Below the pieces are notes generated by a model, which saw only the letters and a program-made list of their open reading frames with translations, had not been told where the DNA came from and did no database searches. From Paenibacillus graminis (GTDB lineage: Bacteria; Bacillota; Bacilli; Paenibacillales; Paenibacillaceae), in the NCBI RefSeq assembly GCF_000758705.1, contig NZ_CP009287.1, positions 5,766,001 to 5,830,000 on the forward strand: a stretch of 64,000 bases of DNA, read 5' to 3'. The position numbers and the translations under genes are program-made. Below, in pieces: positions 26,860 through 36,008 of this stretch (the first letter of the stretch is position 1; each line of letters begins with the position of its first letter).

Positions 26860-28112
26860 GGCTATTTCTCACAGAATGCGGACAAACGCTCAAAAGCATG
26901 CTCTACTTTGTGTTTATTGGCGTCATGCTCCTGTTCTACTTCACCCAGCTGAGTGATTTTGCAGGAAGCGATATCGCTGAAGTGCAGAACGCGTCCGGGT
27001 ACAACATCCAAAATCCTCTAATGAAACCTCCGCCGGATGCTGACAATTACGGGTCTGTGGAAGCGGAAATTCCGGAACAGGTTATGCCTGCTGCTCTAAA
27101 TCAATTGTTAAGCGAATATGCAAACAATGAATACACCACCTATCCTGCCGGCTTCTATAAGAATGTGAAGTTAAGCCAGAAGCAGCAGGAGAAAGTGGCT
27201 GCGATCGTAAAAGACATTACAGGACAACTTCCGGAAGCGCTGATGAATGAGCAGGGCAAGCTTCCCGTTCTGATCACTTACGAATCATTTACAGCCAAAA
27301 TGGCAGAGCTCGATACCCTGCTGGGAGGTGGATCAAACTATGAAGAAGGCAGACTTAAGGAATATGGGAACCTCCCTGTTACTTACGAAGAAAAGCTGGC
27401 AGAATACCATGATTTCATTCAAGTTGACCAAGTGACTGGTGCCTACGCCCGGCTATTTTGTGATTATATGGGCATCGTGATCTCATTATTTTCTGTTTTT
27501 GTACCCGTGGCATTCCTAATCAGAGACCGAAAATCCGGAGTCAAGGAGCTGCTCTATTCCCGTAAATACAGTTCGGCAGGCTTTATTCTGGCGAGGTATT
27601 TTGCACTGGTAACGATGCTGCTGCTTCCCGTCCTGTTATTGTCGCTCCTCCCGCTGACCCAGCTGGCTCTGTATGGGAGCAAACACCATATCACAGTCGA
27701 TTTATGGGCTTTTGCCAAATACATTTTGGCCTGGCTGCTCCCCACGCTGATGACAACCACAGCGGTTGCATTTGTACTGACTGCGCTGACCGACACGCCT
27801 ATGGCCATAGCGGTACAACTATTCTGGAGTTATACGGATATACTCTCAGGCACCTCCTATATTTACGGCGGACACTACGGTACCCGGCTGGCTATCCGCC
27901 ACAACACTTTGGGGAATTTGCAGGCCATGCAGGATGATTTACCCGCCCTCATATTGAACAGAAGCGCATATGTGCTATTTTCACTGCTTCTGGTAGGCGT
28001 GACCATTGTTCTGTATGAGCTTAAGAGAAGGGGGAAGCTGGATGTCTACGGCTATTTTCATCAAATATTCAGAAATCGCAAAAAACCAATTCAAGCTGAC
28101 ACTGTGGGCTAA
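26856..28112 (+). CDS. ABC transporter permease with large extracytoplasmic loop
   Basis: A 418-aa membrane protein: one helix near residues 15-32, about 170 residues outside the membrane (containing a stretch EGRLKEYGNLPVTYEEKLAE), then six helices from about 205 on (GIVISLFSVFVPVAFLIRDR, RYFALVTMLLLPVLLLSLLP and others). ABC-2-like topology. It overlaps the ATPase upstream by 4 nt and the next membrane gene by 71 nt. It forms the transporter with the preceding ATPase; substrate unknown. Confidence 0.8.
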   Translation: MRLFLTECGQTLKSMLYFVFIGVMLLFYFTQLSDFAGSDIAEVQNASGYNIQNPLMKPPPDADNYGSVEAEIPEQVMPAALNQLLSEYANNEYTTYPAGFYKNVKLSQKQQEKVAAIVKDITGQLPEALMNEQGKLPVLITYESFTAKMAELDTLLGGGSNYEEGRLKEYGNLPVTYEEKLAEYHDFIQVDQVTGAYARLFCDYMGIVISLFSVFVPVAFLIRDRKSGVKELLYSRKYSSAGFILARYFALVTMLLLPVLLLSLLPLTQLALYGSKHHITVDLWAFAKYILAWLLPTLMTTTAVAFVLTALTDTPMAIAVQLFWSYTDILSGTSYIYGGHYGTRLAIRHNTLGNLQAMQDDLPALILNRSAYVLFSLLLVGVTIVLYELKRRGKLDVYGYFHQIFRNRKKPIQADTVG

Positions 28113-28683
28113 TTCTTTGCTGGCCTTGGCGCTTGCCCTGGGAACCCCCCTCCTGTTTGGCATACAGTATCTTGACAGCAGGGCCTCCAGCTTCATATTG
28201 GAACGTTTTCTCACGTTCACAGGAATTATTTTATGTACTCCCTTGTTTTTACCGGAACAAGACAATTCTGTAAAAGAATTAATCGGGTCTAAATACACTC
28301 CGTTTACAGGGGTAGTCCTGATTAGGCTTATGTTAGCTCTGACTGTCCTAATATGTCTCATAAGCAGCTTTATTGGAGTAATGCTGTTGAACCATTGCCA
28401 GTTCGCAGCCGGGCCGTTTATCCTTGGCACCTTTGCCACCGCCCTGTTTTTGGGCTCCCTCGGGTTCCTGGCCTATTCGTTGTCAGACAACCTGGTCGCG
28501 GGGTACATGCTGCCGGCAGTGTATTATATCCTGAATATGTTTTCGGGTGAGAAGCTGGGGAATTTCTACTTATTTTCGCTGTCCAAGGAGAGTATGAATG
28601 AGAAATATTGGCTTCTGGGCGGGGCTCTGGTCTTGTTTGCCGCCGGTACGGCCTACAGGGCCATTGTGAGACAAGTAAGATAG
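28042..28683 (+). CDS. ABC transporter-associated membrane protein
   Basis: A 213-aa protein with six predicted helices. The start is set at ATG 28042 behind AAGGGGGAAG, within the end of the previous gene; a longer frame from a TTG at 28006 lacks an RBS. It begins MSTAIFIKYSEIAKNQFKLT and has LFLPEQDNSVKELIGSKYTP, a loop reminiscent of the preceding permease's REDRKSGVKELLYSRKYS, suggesting that both derive from one permease. Probably the second membrane subunit. Confidence 0.75.
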   Translation: MSTAIFIKYSEIAKNQFKLTLWANSLLALALALGTPLLFGIQYLDSRASSFILERFLTFTGIILCTPLFLPEQDNSVKELIGSKYTPFTGVVLIRLMLALTVLICLISSFIGVMLLNHCQFAAGPFILGTFATALFLGSLGFLAYSLSDNLVAGYMLPAVYYILNMFSGEKLGNFYLFSLSKESMNEKYWLLGGALVLFAAGTAYRAIVRQVR

Positions 28684-28787
28684 CTTAAGAGTAACATCAT
28701 CTGGAACACTCTTGTGCTTAAGCATAGGGCTTTCATTGAAACCCGGTAATTAGTTGGAAGTTCTTCCATTACAAAAATCAGCTGGCT

Positions 28788-28856
28788 TTGTCAGCCTATG
28801 ACCAAAAAACACAGAGCAGCGCTGCCCAGTAAACCGGAGTAGCGCTGCTCTGCTGT
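28788..28856 (+). terminator. Terminator built from an IS1182 tail fragment
   Basis: CAGAGCAGCGCT (28812-28823) pairs perfectly with AGCGCTGCTCTG (28841-28852). The surrounding GACCAAAAAACACAGAGCAGC resembles the last codons of the IS1182 relics at 19700 and 21260, so the operon seems to end in an adopted IS remnant. Only a weak T-run follows. Confidence 0.6.
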
Positions 28857-28900
28857 CTTCTTAGCGTTTTTTTATAAAACTTCTTCTGATCAGTGGCATC

Positions 28901-29356
28901 TTACTTCTCAATCAGCTTGAAATCATCAAAATGGAATTCCGGGGATACAATGCAGGAGACCAGCACGGGTTCCTCACCAAGCGGACGGGCGGCCTGCCAT
29001 ACCCCTGGGGGAATCACAACCTGCGGCTGCTGGCCAGCAGCCACATCCAGGCCGAGAATCACCTCGGTCACATTCTCCGGCTTGTCGCCGCTGCCCCCAA
29101 GGCTCAGGACAATCGGGCTGCCGGAATGCCACAGCCAGATTTCGGAAGAGAGCACCGTGTGCCACTCCGAGGCTTCATCTGCATGGAGCAAAAAATAAAT
29201 GGAAGAGGCCGAGGCTCTTGGCCCGGAATAACTCTCCCCCAGCGTTTCCTGCGGAATTTCAAAGGGAGCGTTCCACAGCCGTTTGTACCAGCCGCCTTCC
29301 ACGTGAGGCTGCAGCCCCAGCGCCTCTACCAGCGGGGAAATTTCTTTGTGCGTCAC
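28901..29356 (-). CDS. Cupin protein of the DUF985 family
   Basis: A 151-aa cupin. Typical DUF985 features: EALGLQPHVEGGWYKRLWNA at the start, SSIYFLLHADEASEWHTVLS (metal-site-like HADE.S.WH) and PPGVWQAARPLGEEPVLVSC with VSPEFHFDDF at the end. The start is GTG at 29356 behind AAGGAGAG. The family (including YML079-like proteins) has a jelly-roll fold with a conserved pocket and unclear substrate. Separated by 66 nt from the SPFH gene on the same strand. Confidence 0.85.
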   Translation of the reverse strand: MTHKEISPLVEALGLQPHVEGGWYKRLWNAPFEIPQETLGESYSGPRASASSIYFLLHADEASEWHTVLSSEIWLWHSGSPIVLSLGGSGDKPENVTEVILGLDVAAGQQPQVVIPPGVWQAARPLGEEPVLVSCIVSPEFHFDDFKLIEK

Positions 29357-29422
29357 TTTCTTCTCTCCTTAAAGTTTTGCTTTTACTTTAACGGAATGTG
29401 CCGTAATTGTAAAATCCCCCGT

Positions 29423-30358
29423 TTACTTACTCTCCTTGCTGGCCTTAAATACCTCGGCAATGGCACCCAGCGTGCCCAGTGTTTCAACAGCGCTGGTAGG
29501 CAAGAATACCTTGTTGGCCGCGCCTTTGGAGATTTCGGTCAGCGCGTCGAAGGATTGGTATGCCAGCACTTTTTCATCCAGCCCGGCACTGCTGAGCAGT
29601 CCAATCCGCGATTTCTCGGCTTCCGCTACCGCCTGGATCGCTTTGGCCTGCCCAAGCGCTTCCAGCTCCTGAGCCTGCCGCAAGCCTTCGGCCTGCCGGA
29701 TACGCGCTTCCTTATCCCCCTCCGCCTTCAGGATCTTGCTCTGCTTGTCACCTTCGGCTCGCAGGATCATATCCTGCTTGGCAGCTTCCGCCTCCAGCAC
29801 AATGGCACGCTTGCTGCGTTCGGCCTTCATCTGCTTATCCATTGCTTCCTGGATATCAAGCGGCGGCTTGATATCAATAACCTCAACGCGCTCGATCCGC
29901 ACGCCCCACTTCTCCGTCGCCTCGTCCAGCGCCAGACGGATATCCGAGGAGATTTTTTCGCGGCCGGACAAAGTTTCATCCAGCTCCAGCTTACCGATAA
30001 TCTGCCGCATGGTAGCAGTGGAGATGTTGCGCACCCCGTATACATAATCGGAAATGCCGTAGGTTGCTTCTTCCGGTCCCACGACCTGATAAAAAATAAT
30101 CGTATCAATCTGCACCTGCACATTATCCTTGGTAATCACGGTCTGCGGCGGCACATTCGCCTGCTGAATCCGCAAATCATGATACGTGCGCACCTGATCA
30201 ATAATTGGAATAAGCACATTCAGACCCGGCTTGAGCAGCCGGTGGAATTTACCGAGACGCTCTACAACCCCTACCCGCTGCTGCGGTACGATCTTAACGG
30301 TCAGCGCTACAAATACGACAACAACAAAAATAATAATCCCAATAATAGCCCATTGCAT
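29423..30358 (-). CDS. SPFH/Band 7 membrane protein (QmcA-like)
   Basis: A 311-aa protein with one N-terminal helix (MQWAIIGIIIFVVVVFVALT) and a band 7 domain: VPQQRVGVVERLGKFHRLLK, PGLNVLIPIIDQVRTYHDLR, ISTATMRQIIGKLELDETLS. A long Ala/Glu-rich coiled coil (about 190-260) follows. The ATG at 30358 overlaps the NfeD stop as TGATG, so this start is preferred to one six codons upstream. It pairs with the NfeD gene as a classic NfeD-SPFH operon, thought to organise membrane microdomains and quality control. Confidence 0.88.
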   Translation of the reverse strand: MQWAIIGIIIFVVVVFVALTVKIVPQQRVGVVERLGKFHRLLKPGLNVLIPIIDQVRTYHDLRIQQANVPPQTVITKDNVQVQIDTIIFYQVVGPEEATYGISDYVYGVRNISTATMRQIIGKLELDETLSGREKISSDIRLALDEATEKWGVRIERVEVIDIKPPLDIQEAMDKQMKAERSKRAIVLEAEAAKQDMILRAEGDKQSKILKAEGDKEARIRQAEGLRQAQELEALGQAKAIQAVAEAEKSRIGLLSSAGLDEKVLAYQSFDALTEISKGAANKVFLPTSAVETLGTLGAIAEVFKASKESK

Positions 30359-30792
30359 CAGTACATATCCCCCCATCGTACTACTTCAATAATTGTGGAG
30401 CTTCTTCCGACCACTTTGACCACTTCATCCTTGCCCAGCGACTCGATTGAGGTCGCGCTCCAGGTATCGCCGCCTACCTTAACCTGGCCATACCGTCCGG
30501 GCTCAATCGGTTCTACGACCAAACCCTGCCTGCCGACAATGTCCGTTCCTGTATCCTGGAAGCCCCTAGAACTGCGGAATCTCGCTACCAGCGGCTTCGA
30601 GAAAACCGTCAGCCCCAGGGCAACCAGCGAGCCTGCCACAACCTGCAGCAATACCGCATCCGGCAGCAAAAGGGAAACCAGGCATGCCGCCAGAGCACCG
30701 ATACTTAACCAGAGCAAATAAAACGTAAGCGTCATCATTTCAACGACAAACAGGACACCGGCTGCAATTAACCAAAATACCCAGACCACCAT
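30358..30792 (-). CDS. NfeD-like membrane protein
   Basis: About 144 aa: membrane helices at residues 1-60 (VVWVFWLIAAGVLFVVEMMT, LWLSIGALAACLVSLLLP) and a C-terminal OB-fold with VGRQGLVVEPIEPGRYGQVK and TWSATSIESLGKDEVVKVVG, as in short NfeD proteins. An in-frame GTG at 30807 would add five residues but abuts the RBS; the ATG at 30792 is preferred. The OB domain is thought to interact with the SPFH partner encoded next. Confidence 0.85.
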   Translation of the reverse strand: MVVWVFWLIAAGVLFVVEMMTLTFYLLWLSIGALAACLVSLLLPDAVLLQVVAGSLVALGLTVFSKPLVARFRSSRGFQDTGTDIVGRQGLVVEPIEPGRYGQVKVGGDTWSATSIESLGKDEVVKVVGRSSTIIEVVRWGDMY

Positions 30793-31056
30793 CGGTGAAC
30801 CCACCACCTTCCGCTATATACTACTATAACGAAAAAAACGGCATGACGTTGCATAAGTTTTTTGGGAACTGGGACACAGGCAGGCACAGCCATTATATTT
30901 CAGCGGATGGAAGCCGCCGATAGTCATAGCCCTCAGAACGCTCTATGTCAAACTGCCGTCCGGCCCGGATTAAGCAGCGGATAATTTCTGGACGACAACG
31001 TAAGCGGATGATTCCGCAGGGGATGATCACATTACTTTGTCTTATGAATTCAAAAG

Positions 31057-31989
31057 TTATGCCGTGTCCTCCTTCTCTGATCCTGCGTGCAGTTGCCTGA
31101 AGCGTTCCAGCGCAAGCTTAGCCGCCCCAAAGCAACCGGCCCGGTTCCCGAGTTCAGCTGCGGCAAGGATATCCCATAGTGCTCCACCCTTCAGTTTATT
31201 CTTCAGCAGCGGCCACCATATTTCCCGTTCATGGATAATCCCTCCGCCAATGATGATGCGTGCCGGATCAAATGTGACGCCGATATTGCCCAGAACAACC
31301 GACAAATCTGCTGCAAAGCGTTCCAGAACCCGCAATGCGCCTGAATCTCCCATACGCGCATCGGCCATAAGCTCCGATCCGTGTTCGTAGGTTCGGCCTG
31401 TCAGCTCGAGCCCTAGCCGCAGCAGGGCGGAACCCGAGACATATTGCTCCACACAGCCCTGCTTGCCGCAATTGCAGGGGAGGCCGCCGGGAACCAGAAC
31501 ACTATGTCCGAATTCACCGCCGCTCCAGTGGAAACCGCGGCCAAGAGCACCGTGTATCATATAAGCCCCGCCTACTCCGGTGCCCAGTGTGAGCATGACG
31601 ATATCCCGATGTCCGCGCCCGGCTCCCAGCCATGCTTCACCCAGCAGCGCGGCATTCGCATCATTGTCGGAGACAGCCTGGAGCCTAAAGGTATCGGCTG
31701 CCCACTTAGCCAGGTGAAGCCCCTGCCAGCCCTGCAGATTATCTGTGGCATACACCACCTGTCCGGTGTCCGTATTCACTCTTCCCGCAGAAGCTATGCC
31801 GATTTCCTGAACTAAGGGGCTGGCCTCCAGCAGCTCGCTGACCAGCGCTTCCAGCTTGCCCAATATTGCTTCCCTGCCCTGCCAGGCATCCGTATCGCGC
31901 CTTGCTTCTGCCCATACAGCTCCAGTTTCGTCAATGACCAGTCCTTTGACGGCCGTCCCCCCGATATCCACACCGATGACCTGCCTCAT
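31057..31989 (-). CDS. ROK-family sugar kinase (probable N-acetylmannosamine kinase)
   Basis: A 310-aa ROK kinase. The ATP-binding loop is VIGVDIGGTAVKGLVID; the catalytic Asp is in AVSDNDANAALLGEAWLGAG; the zinc site is GLPCNCGKQGCVEQYVSG; the adenosine motif is RIIIGGGI. AAAGGAGG precedes the ATG. It is last in the operon with nanE and an RpiR regulator. NanE acts on ManNAc-6-P, so the substrate is probably ManNAc; glucose or another amino sugar is possible. Confidence 0.85.
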   Translation of the reverse strand: MRQVIGVDIGGTAVKGLVIDETGAVWAEARRDTDAWQGREAILGKLEALVSELLEASPLVQEIGIASAGRVNTDTGQVVYATDNLQGWQGLHLAKWAADTFRLQAVSDNDANAALLGEAWLGAGRGHRDIVMLTLGTGVGGAYMIHGALGRGFHWSGGEFGHSVLVPGGLPCNCGKQGCVEQYVSGSALLRLGLELTGRTYEHGSELMADARMGDSGALRVLERFAADLSVVLGNIGVTFDPARIIIGGGIIHEREIWWPLLKNKLKGGALWDILAAAELGNRAGCFGAAKLALERFRQLHAGSEKEDTA

Positions 31990-32020
31990 CCCTCTCCCTC
32001 CTTTACTTCCATCACATCCC

Positions 32021-32848
32021 TTAACAGATCCGGTCGATGACGGCCCTTGCCGTCAGTTCCTTCATGTTCTTCGTCTCATCCCCATGCCTCCGCTCCAGTC
32101 CTTTACAGATCAGTTCAATAATGAACAGCTGGGATATTTTCGCGCCCATGGACCCTCCTTCAAGAGGCGATTCCTTCCCGGCTGTCAAGAGAACGATATC
32201 TGCAATGGACGCTATAGGAGACTTGGCATAATTGGTCATGGCAATAACCCTTGCCCCGTTCTGCTTCGCTTTCATCAGCATATCATTTGTATCCAGTGTG
32301 CTTCCGGAGACACTGATGCCGAAGGCGACATCCCCTTTGCCCATGGTTACTGCCATCATCGATTGGATATGGCTGTCCGCGATAGCCTCAACCCGTCTTC
32401 CGATACGCAGGAAGCGGTTTTTGGCATCCAGTGCGGTAATGGCCGATGAGCCCACCCCAAAAAACTGGATGTAGCGCGCCGCATCCAGTTGATTAATGGA
32501 CTCCTCCAGCTGCGCGCGGTCCAGCATACCGAGACTGGACTGGAGAATGTTGACCGCCGACTCGTAAAGATGTGCCGCATAATCCAAGTCCCCGCCATCC
32601 CATCCTGAAAAGGCTTGCTGCTTCGGCAGCCCTTGGGCAAGCATCAGCTTAAAATCCTGGTATCCCTTGAATCCGATTTTGCGGCAGAAGCGCATAACCG
32701 TAGTCTCTCCTGTACCGGCAAAGTCCGCGAGCTCCGTTACAGAAAGGTAGATCAGGTTATCCGGGTGCTCAAGGACACACTTGGCCACCTTCTGCTCCGA
32801 TTTGGTCATGGAGGGATAATACGTATTAATCCGGTCCGTCATTTCCAT
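32021..32848 (-). CDS. RpiR/MurR-family regulator with SIS domain
   Basis: A 275-aa regulator. Residues 1-75 are the RpiR helix-turn-helix domain (MTKSEQKVAKCVLEHPDNLI, LADFAGTGETTVMRFCRKIG); residues 105-250 are a SIS sugar-phosphate domain (IQFFGVGSSAITALDAKNRF, GDVAFGISVSGSTLDTNDML). It overlaps nanE by 23 nt. Placement between nanE and the kinase suggests it senses an amino-sugar phosphate and controls this operon. Confidence 0.88.
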   Translation of the reverse strand: MEMTDRINTYYPSMTKSEQKVAKCVLEHPDNLIYLSVTELADFAGTGETTVMRFCRKIGFKGYQDFKLMLAQGLPKQQAFSGWDGGDLDYAAHLYESAVNILQSSLGMLDRAQLEESINQLDAARYIQFFGVGSSAITALDAKNRFLRIGRRVEAIADSHIQSMMAVTMGKGDVAFGISVSGSTLDTNDMLMKAKQNGARVIAMTNYAKSPIASIADIVLLTAGKESPLEGGSMGAKISQLFIIELICKGLERRHGDETKNMKELTARAVIDRIC

Positions 32849-33545
32849 GGTTAATTCCCTCCCTTCTCATTGCTGCCGCAAACCGCCCTGTAATCAACTG
32901 GGGTCTGGTTATGGCTGAACCCACCACTGCTGCATACGCCCCCAGATCCATGGCCTTCCGGACCTGGTCCGGCTCAGTCATTCTGCCTTCAGCGATAACA
33001 GGGATAGATAAGCGCTCAGCCGCTTTTTGCAGCAGCTCAAAGTTAGGACCCTCCTGCTGAAGGGAGTACGGTGTATAGCCCGAAAGTGTTGTCGAGACGC
33101 AGCTGACCCCCAGGGTTTCTGCATGGATGGCCTCATCCAAAATCGAAATATCGGCCATTGCAGCTATGCCGTTCCGGTTCAGAAAGGCGACCATTTGCTC
33201 CAGTGTGCAGTCCTCCGGTCTCTTTTGCCCAGTCGCATCAAACGCAATCATATCCGCTCCGGCTTCAAGCAGCTCTTCTATTTCTCTTAGTGTCGGGGTG
33301 ATGTACACCGCCGAACCCGGATAATCCCTCTTCACAATGCCGATAACAGGCAGTGAAACAGCGTTTTTGATGGCGCGGACGTCCACCGAACCGTTAGCCC
33401 GGATGCCAACAGCGCCCCCTTCCTCAGCAGCGGCTGCCATACGTGCCATTATTTCGGCACCATACAGCGGTTCACCCGGAAGTGCCTGGCAGGATACGAT
33501 CAGTCCATGCCGCAGCTTCTGCAATATCGTATTCAGGGTCCCCAC
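32826..33545 (-). CDS. nanE: N-acetylmannosamine-6-phosphate 2-epimerase
   Basis: A 239-aa TIM-barrel enzyme converting ManNAc-6-P to GlcNAc-6-P. Family motifs: HGLIVSCQALPGEPLYG, AVGIRANGSVDVRAIK, LPVIGIVKRDYPGS, MIAFDATGQKRPE, ADISILDEA, VSTTLSGYT, VIAEGRMTEPDQ and AAVVGSAITRPQLI. The start is GTG at 33545 with AGGAGAG upstream. The presence of nanE without a nearby sialic-acid lyase suggests entry at ManNAc or a ManNAc-yielding sugar. Confidence 0.95.
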   Translation of the reverse strand: MGTLNTILQKLRHGLIVSCQALPGEPLYGAEIMARMAAAAEEGGAVGIRANGSVDVRAIKNAVSLPVIGIVKRDYPGSAVYITPTLREIEELLEAGADMIAFDATGQKRPEDCTLEQMVAFLNRNGIAAMADISILDEAIHAETLGVSCVSTTLSGYTPYSLQQEGPNFELLQKAAERLSIPVIAEGRMTEPDQVRKAMDLGAYAAVVGSAITRPQLITGRFAAAMRREGINHGNDGPD

Positions 33546-33560
33546 CCTCTCTCCTGTAGT

Positions 33561-35108
33561 CTACTTTCCCTTCTGTTCTCCAGAAGGCTCAAAACGGACG
33601 GACAATCCCACCTCAAACATCCGGTTCCACGGCATGTAGCAGTCTGTAATCTCTACTTTTCCCTCCGGGCCGTCAATTCTAACCGCTAACTCCTGACGCA
33701 GCCGTTGTTCGACCATGACCGACACACTCCCGCGCTGCCCGTCGAGCAAATATTTGCCAAACCCCAGGTCTTGGACCGGACCGTTGCTAAGCTCGCCGCG
33801 GACAACCGAGCAGTAGCAGACATCTTCTGCATAACGGAGGCCGAGAAAATCCAAATGTTCCTGCGTACGTCCGTAATGCAGGTATACCATTGCCTGCGAA
33901 ATGACCGTACCGAGCGTATTGGAGCTTGTATTCCAGGCGGCATATCCGGCCAGCTTAAACAACATATTCTTCTCCCGCAGCATTTTCACCAGCTTCCGGT
34001 CTCCTCCATTGGCGTATCCGACATCGGCTACGGCGACCGGCTTTCCCTTATAGTTCAAGATATAATCCCCGTATTCCACAATCTCCATCAGGTTCCGGTG
34101 CACATCATAGCCGAAATAGGAATCCTGCTGCGAAACCGCTTCTATCATTGTCTCCCCCGGCGTGTTGACCAGCAGTATGAGATCGGCTTCCCCGGCACTG
34201 GAGGCAATCAGGCCGCCCCCGGCTGTAATCTGGTACTTCAGCGTCTCATAGAAGAAACGGTCCTCGAACAGCGGGGTGACAAACGCCCCCTGCACCGATG
34301 ACAGCCGCGGATAAATAAGCGGCACCGTTCCAGTGACCTTATTGATCATCCGTGCCAGCAGGGTGCAGCCCGCCTCGTCGGCACCAGGATACATATAAAC
34401 TCTAAGCTCCAAGTCAAGCGCAGTAATCCGTGAACGTACCTTCTGCTGGTCTTTGGCCGTATGCCCAAAGGGGGCCGAGTCATCCTGCGGGAAGACCATG
34501 AACTCGATAATGCCTTCCTTCACCAGTTCCAGCACCAGCTTGTTCGCTTCGATATTGATGCTCCGCCGTCCCGTATAATCATCCAGTATTTCCTGCGGAA
34601 GGCGGTCTTCAATGCCTGCAAGCTCCTGAAGCTCCTCGTCCGTTGCGGCTCCCAGCTCCTTGCGGTGGCTGATGAAGCCTTTGCGGAAAATTTCCCGCCC
34701 CCAGTCGGCATAGTAATCCGGTTCCTCGTCCGAAAGCGAGTACTGCGGGCAGCGCATAATGAGCTGAAAGGCATAAATGACCAGCTTCGGGTGCCTGCGT
34801 TTGAGCGCACGCAGCTTATCCAGCCTTGCAGCAAGCTCCTCCAGCTTCAAGCTGTGCAATCTGGAAGGAATAATCCCTCCATACAGCAGCGTATCCAAAG
34901 CGGCCACGGCTCCATCCGCCTGACCGCAGGCTTCTTCGAACCACGTCCACAACCCCTCTGCATCCCCAGGGCGCTTTTTCAACCCCATCAGCTGTATCGG
35001 GGGACGAAGCACCTCAAATTCTGTACCCCTGGCTAGCAGAGGGGGGAACTCGTAATTGCAGGGCCGCTCATCCAGCGGCACAAAAGCGATTGTGTATGAC
35101 CTTGACAT
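33561..35108 (-). CDS. DUF4127 family protein
   Basis: A 515-aa cytoplasmic protein starting MSRSYTIAFVPLDERPCNYE, the usual opening of DUF4127. The ATG at 35108 is chosen over a frame start 17 codons upstream because AAAGGATGG precedes it. Conserved stretches: VAALDTLLYGGIIPSRLH, FQLIMRCPQYSLSDEEPDYY, FPQDDSAPFGHTAKDQQKV, YPGADEAGCTLLARMINK and ADVGYANGGDRKLVKML. The family is unstudied and has several invariant Asp/Arg/His residues suggestive of an enzyme. It sits 15 nt from nanE and 51 nt from the permease, inside a sugar operon, so a step in handling the imported sugar is likely. Confidence 0.85.
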   Translation of the reverse strand: MSRSYTIAFVPLDERPCNYEFPPLLARGTEFEVLRPPIQLMGLKKRPGDAEGLWTWFEEACGQADGAVAALDTLLYGGIIPSRLHSLKLEELAARLDKLRALKRRHPKLVIYAFQLIMRCPQYSLSDEEPDYYADWGREIFRKGFISHRKELGAATDEELQELAGIEDRLPQEILDDYTGRRSINIEANKLVLELVKEGIIEFMVFPQDDSAPFGHTAKDQQKVRSRITALDLELRVYMYPGADEAGCTLLARMINKVTGTVPLIYPRLSSVQGAFVTPLFEDRFFYETLKYQITAGGGLIASSAGEADLILLVNTPGETMIEAVSQQDSYFGYDVHRNLMEIVEYGDYILNYKGKPVAVADVGYANGGDRKLVKMLREKNMLFKLAGYAAWNTSSNTLGTVISQAMVYLHYGRTQEHLDFLGLRYAEDVCYCSVVRGELSNGPVQDLGFGKYLLDGQRGSVSVMVEQRLRQELAVRIDGPEGKVEITDCYMPWNRMFEVGLSVRFEPSGEQKGK

Positions 35109-35159
35109 ATATACATACCATCCTTTCTGTCCTATTGTCCTGGATCGTAATAATCCCAT

Positions 35160-36008
35160 CTAGCCTTTGATAGCGCCTGCGATTCCTTCCATATAATATC
35201 TCTGTGTAAACAGAAAAACGACAATAATGGGAGTAACCGAAACCATAGTTCCTGCGGCAATCCAGCCAAAGTTATACGAAAACTGGCCGTTCAGGTACGT
35301 GAGCGCTGCAGCCAGCGGATACTTTCCGGGGTCTTCGAGTACAACAATCGGCCACAGGAAGTTATTCCAGAACGCCATAACCTCAAGCAGCCCAATCACG
35401 GCAATCCCCGGCTTGACAAGCGGCAGGACTAACTGCCAGAAGATGCGAAGCTCTGAAGCGCCATCCATTTTTCCCGAATCACGGATATCGGACGGAACCC
35501 CCAGAAAGGTCTGGCGCATCAGAAAGATATTGAATACCGAGACGGCCGCGGGAAGCACTACGCCCAGAAATGAATTCCCCAGATGAAAGGCCTGGATGGT
35601 CAAATAATGCACAATCATCGCTGTCGAGGACGGAATAATCATAGTGGCTATCAATAGTGTGAAGACGATATTCCGGCCTTTGAAATGAAAAACAGCCAGC
35701 GGATATGCCGTCAGACTGGACAGTAGAATATTAAATACTACCCCAAGCGCTGTAATAATGACTGTGTTCGAGATATACCGCGGAAAGGACATGAACTGCC
35801 AGACCTGCACGTAGTTGTCAAAATCGATGAACGTCGGCAGGATGGCCGGCGGGCTTGAGAATACATTCCTTCCGGGCATCAGCGACACGCTGAGCAGCCA
35901 GAGAAAAGGTCCCATCATGAACAGGGCTAACAAAATTAACAGAATGTAGATGATGATATAGCGGACTCCTGTTTTCAGCTGTTTGGTTGATAAGCTGGTT
36001 GGGTTCAA
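35160..36008 (-). CDS. Carbohydrate ABC transporter permease (MalG-type)
   Basis: A 282-aa inner-membrane subunit with six helices. The EAA loop reads DSGKMDGASELRIFWQLVLP, diagnostic for MalG-like permeases. It begins at TTG 36008, overlapping the upstream permease stop by 4 nt (TTGA), with GGGGTGA upstream. It pairs with the MalF-type permease and the binding protein. No ATPase gene is present, so a shared MsmX-type ATPase is expected elsewhere. Confidence 0.92.
   Translation of the reverse strand: MNPTSLSTKQLKTGVRYIIIYILLILLALFMMGPFLWLLSVSLMPGRNVFSSPPAILPTFIDFDNYVQVWQFMSFPRYISNTVIITALGVVFNILLSSLTAYPLAVFHFKGRNIVFTLLIATMIIPSSTAMIVHYLTIQAFHLGNSFLGVVLPAAVSVFNIFLMRQTFLGVPSDIRDSGKMDGASELRIFWQLVLPLVKPGIAVIGLLEVMAFWNNFLWPIVVLEDPGKYPLAAALTYLNGQFSYNFGWIAAGTMVSVTPIIVVFLFTQRYYMEGIAGAIKG

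Noticed and set aside
28931..30721. 596-codon plus-strand frame
   Set aside because: It is antisense to the clear DUF985, SPFH and NfeD genes and has no family-like features.
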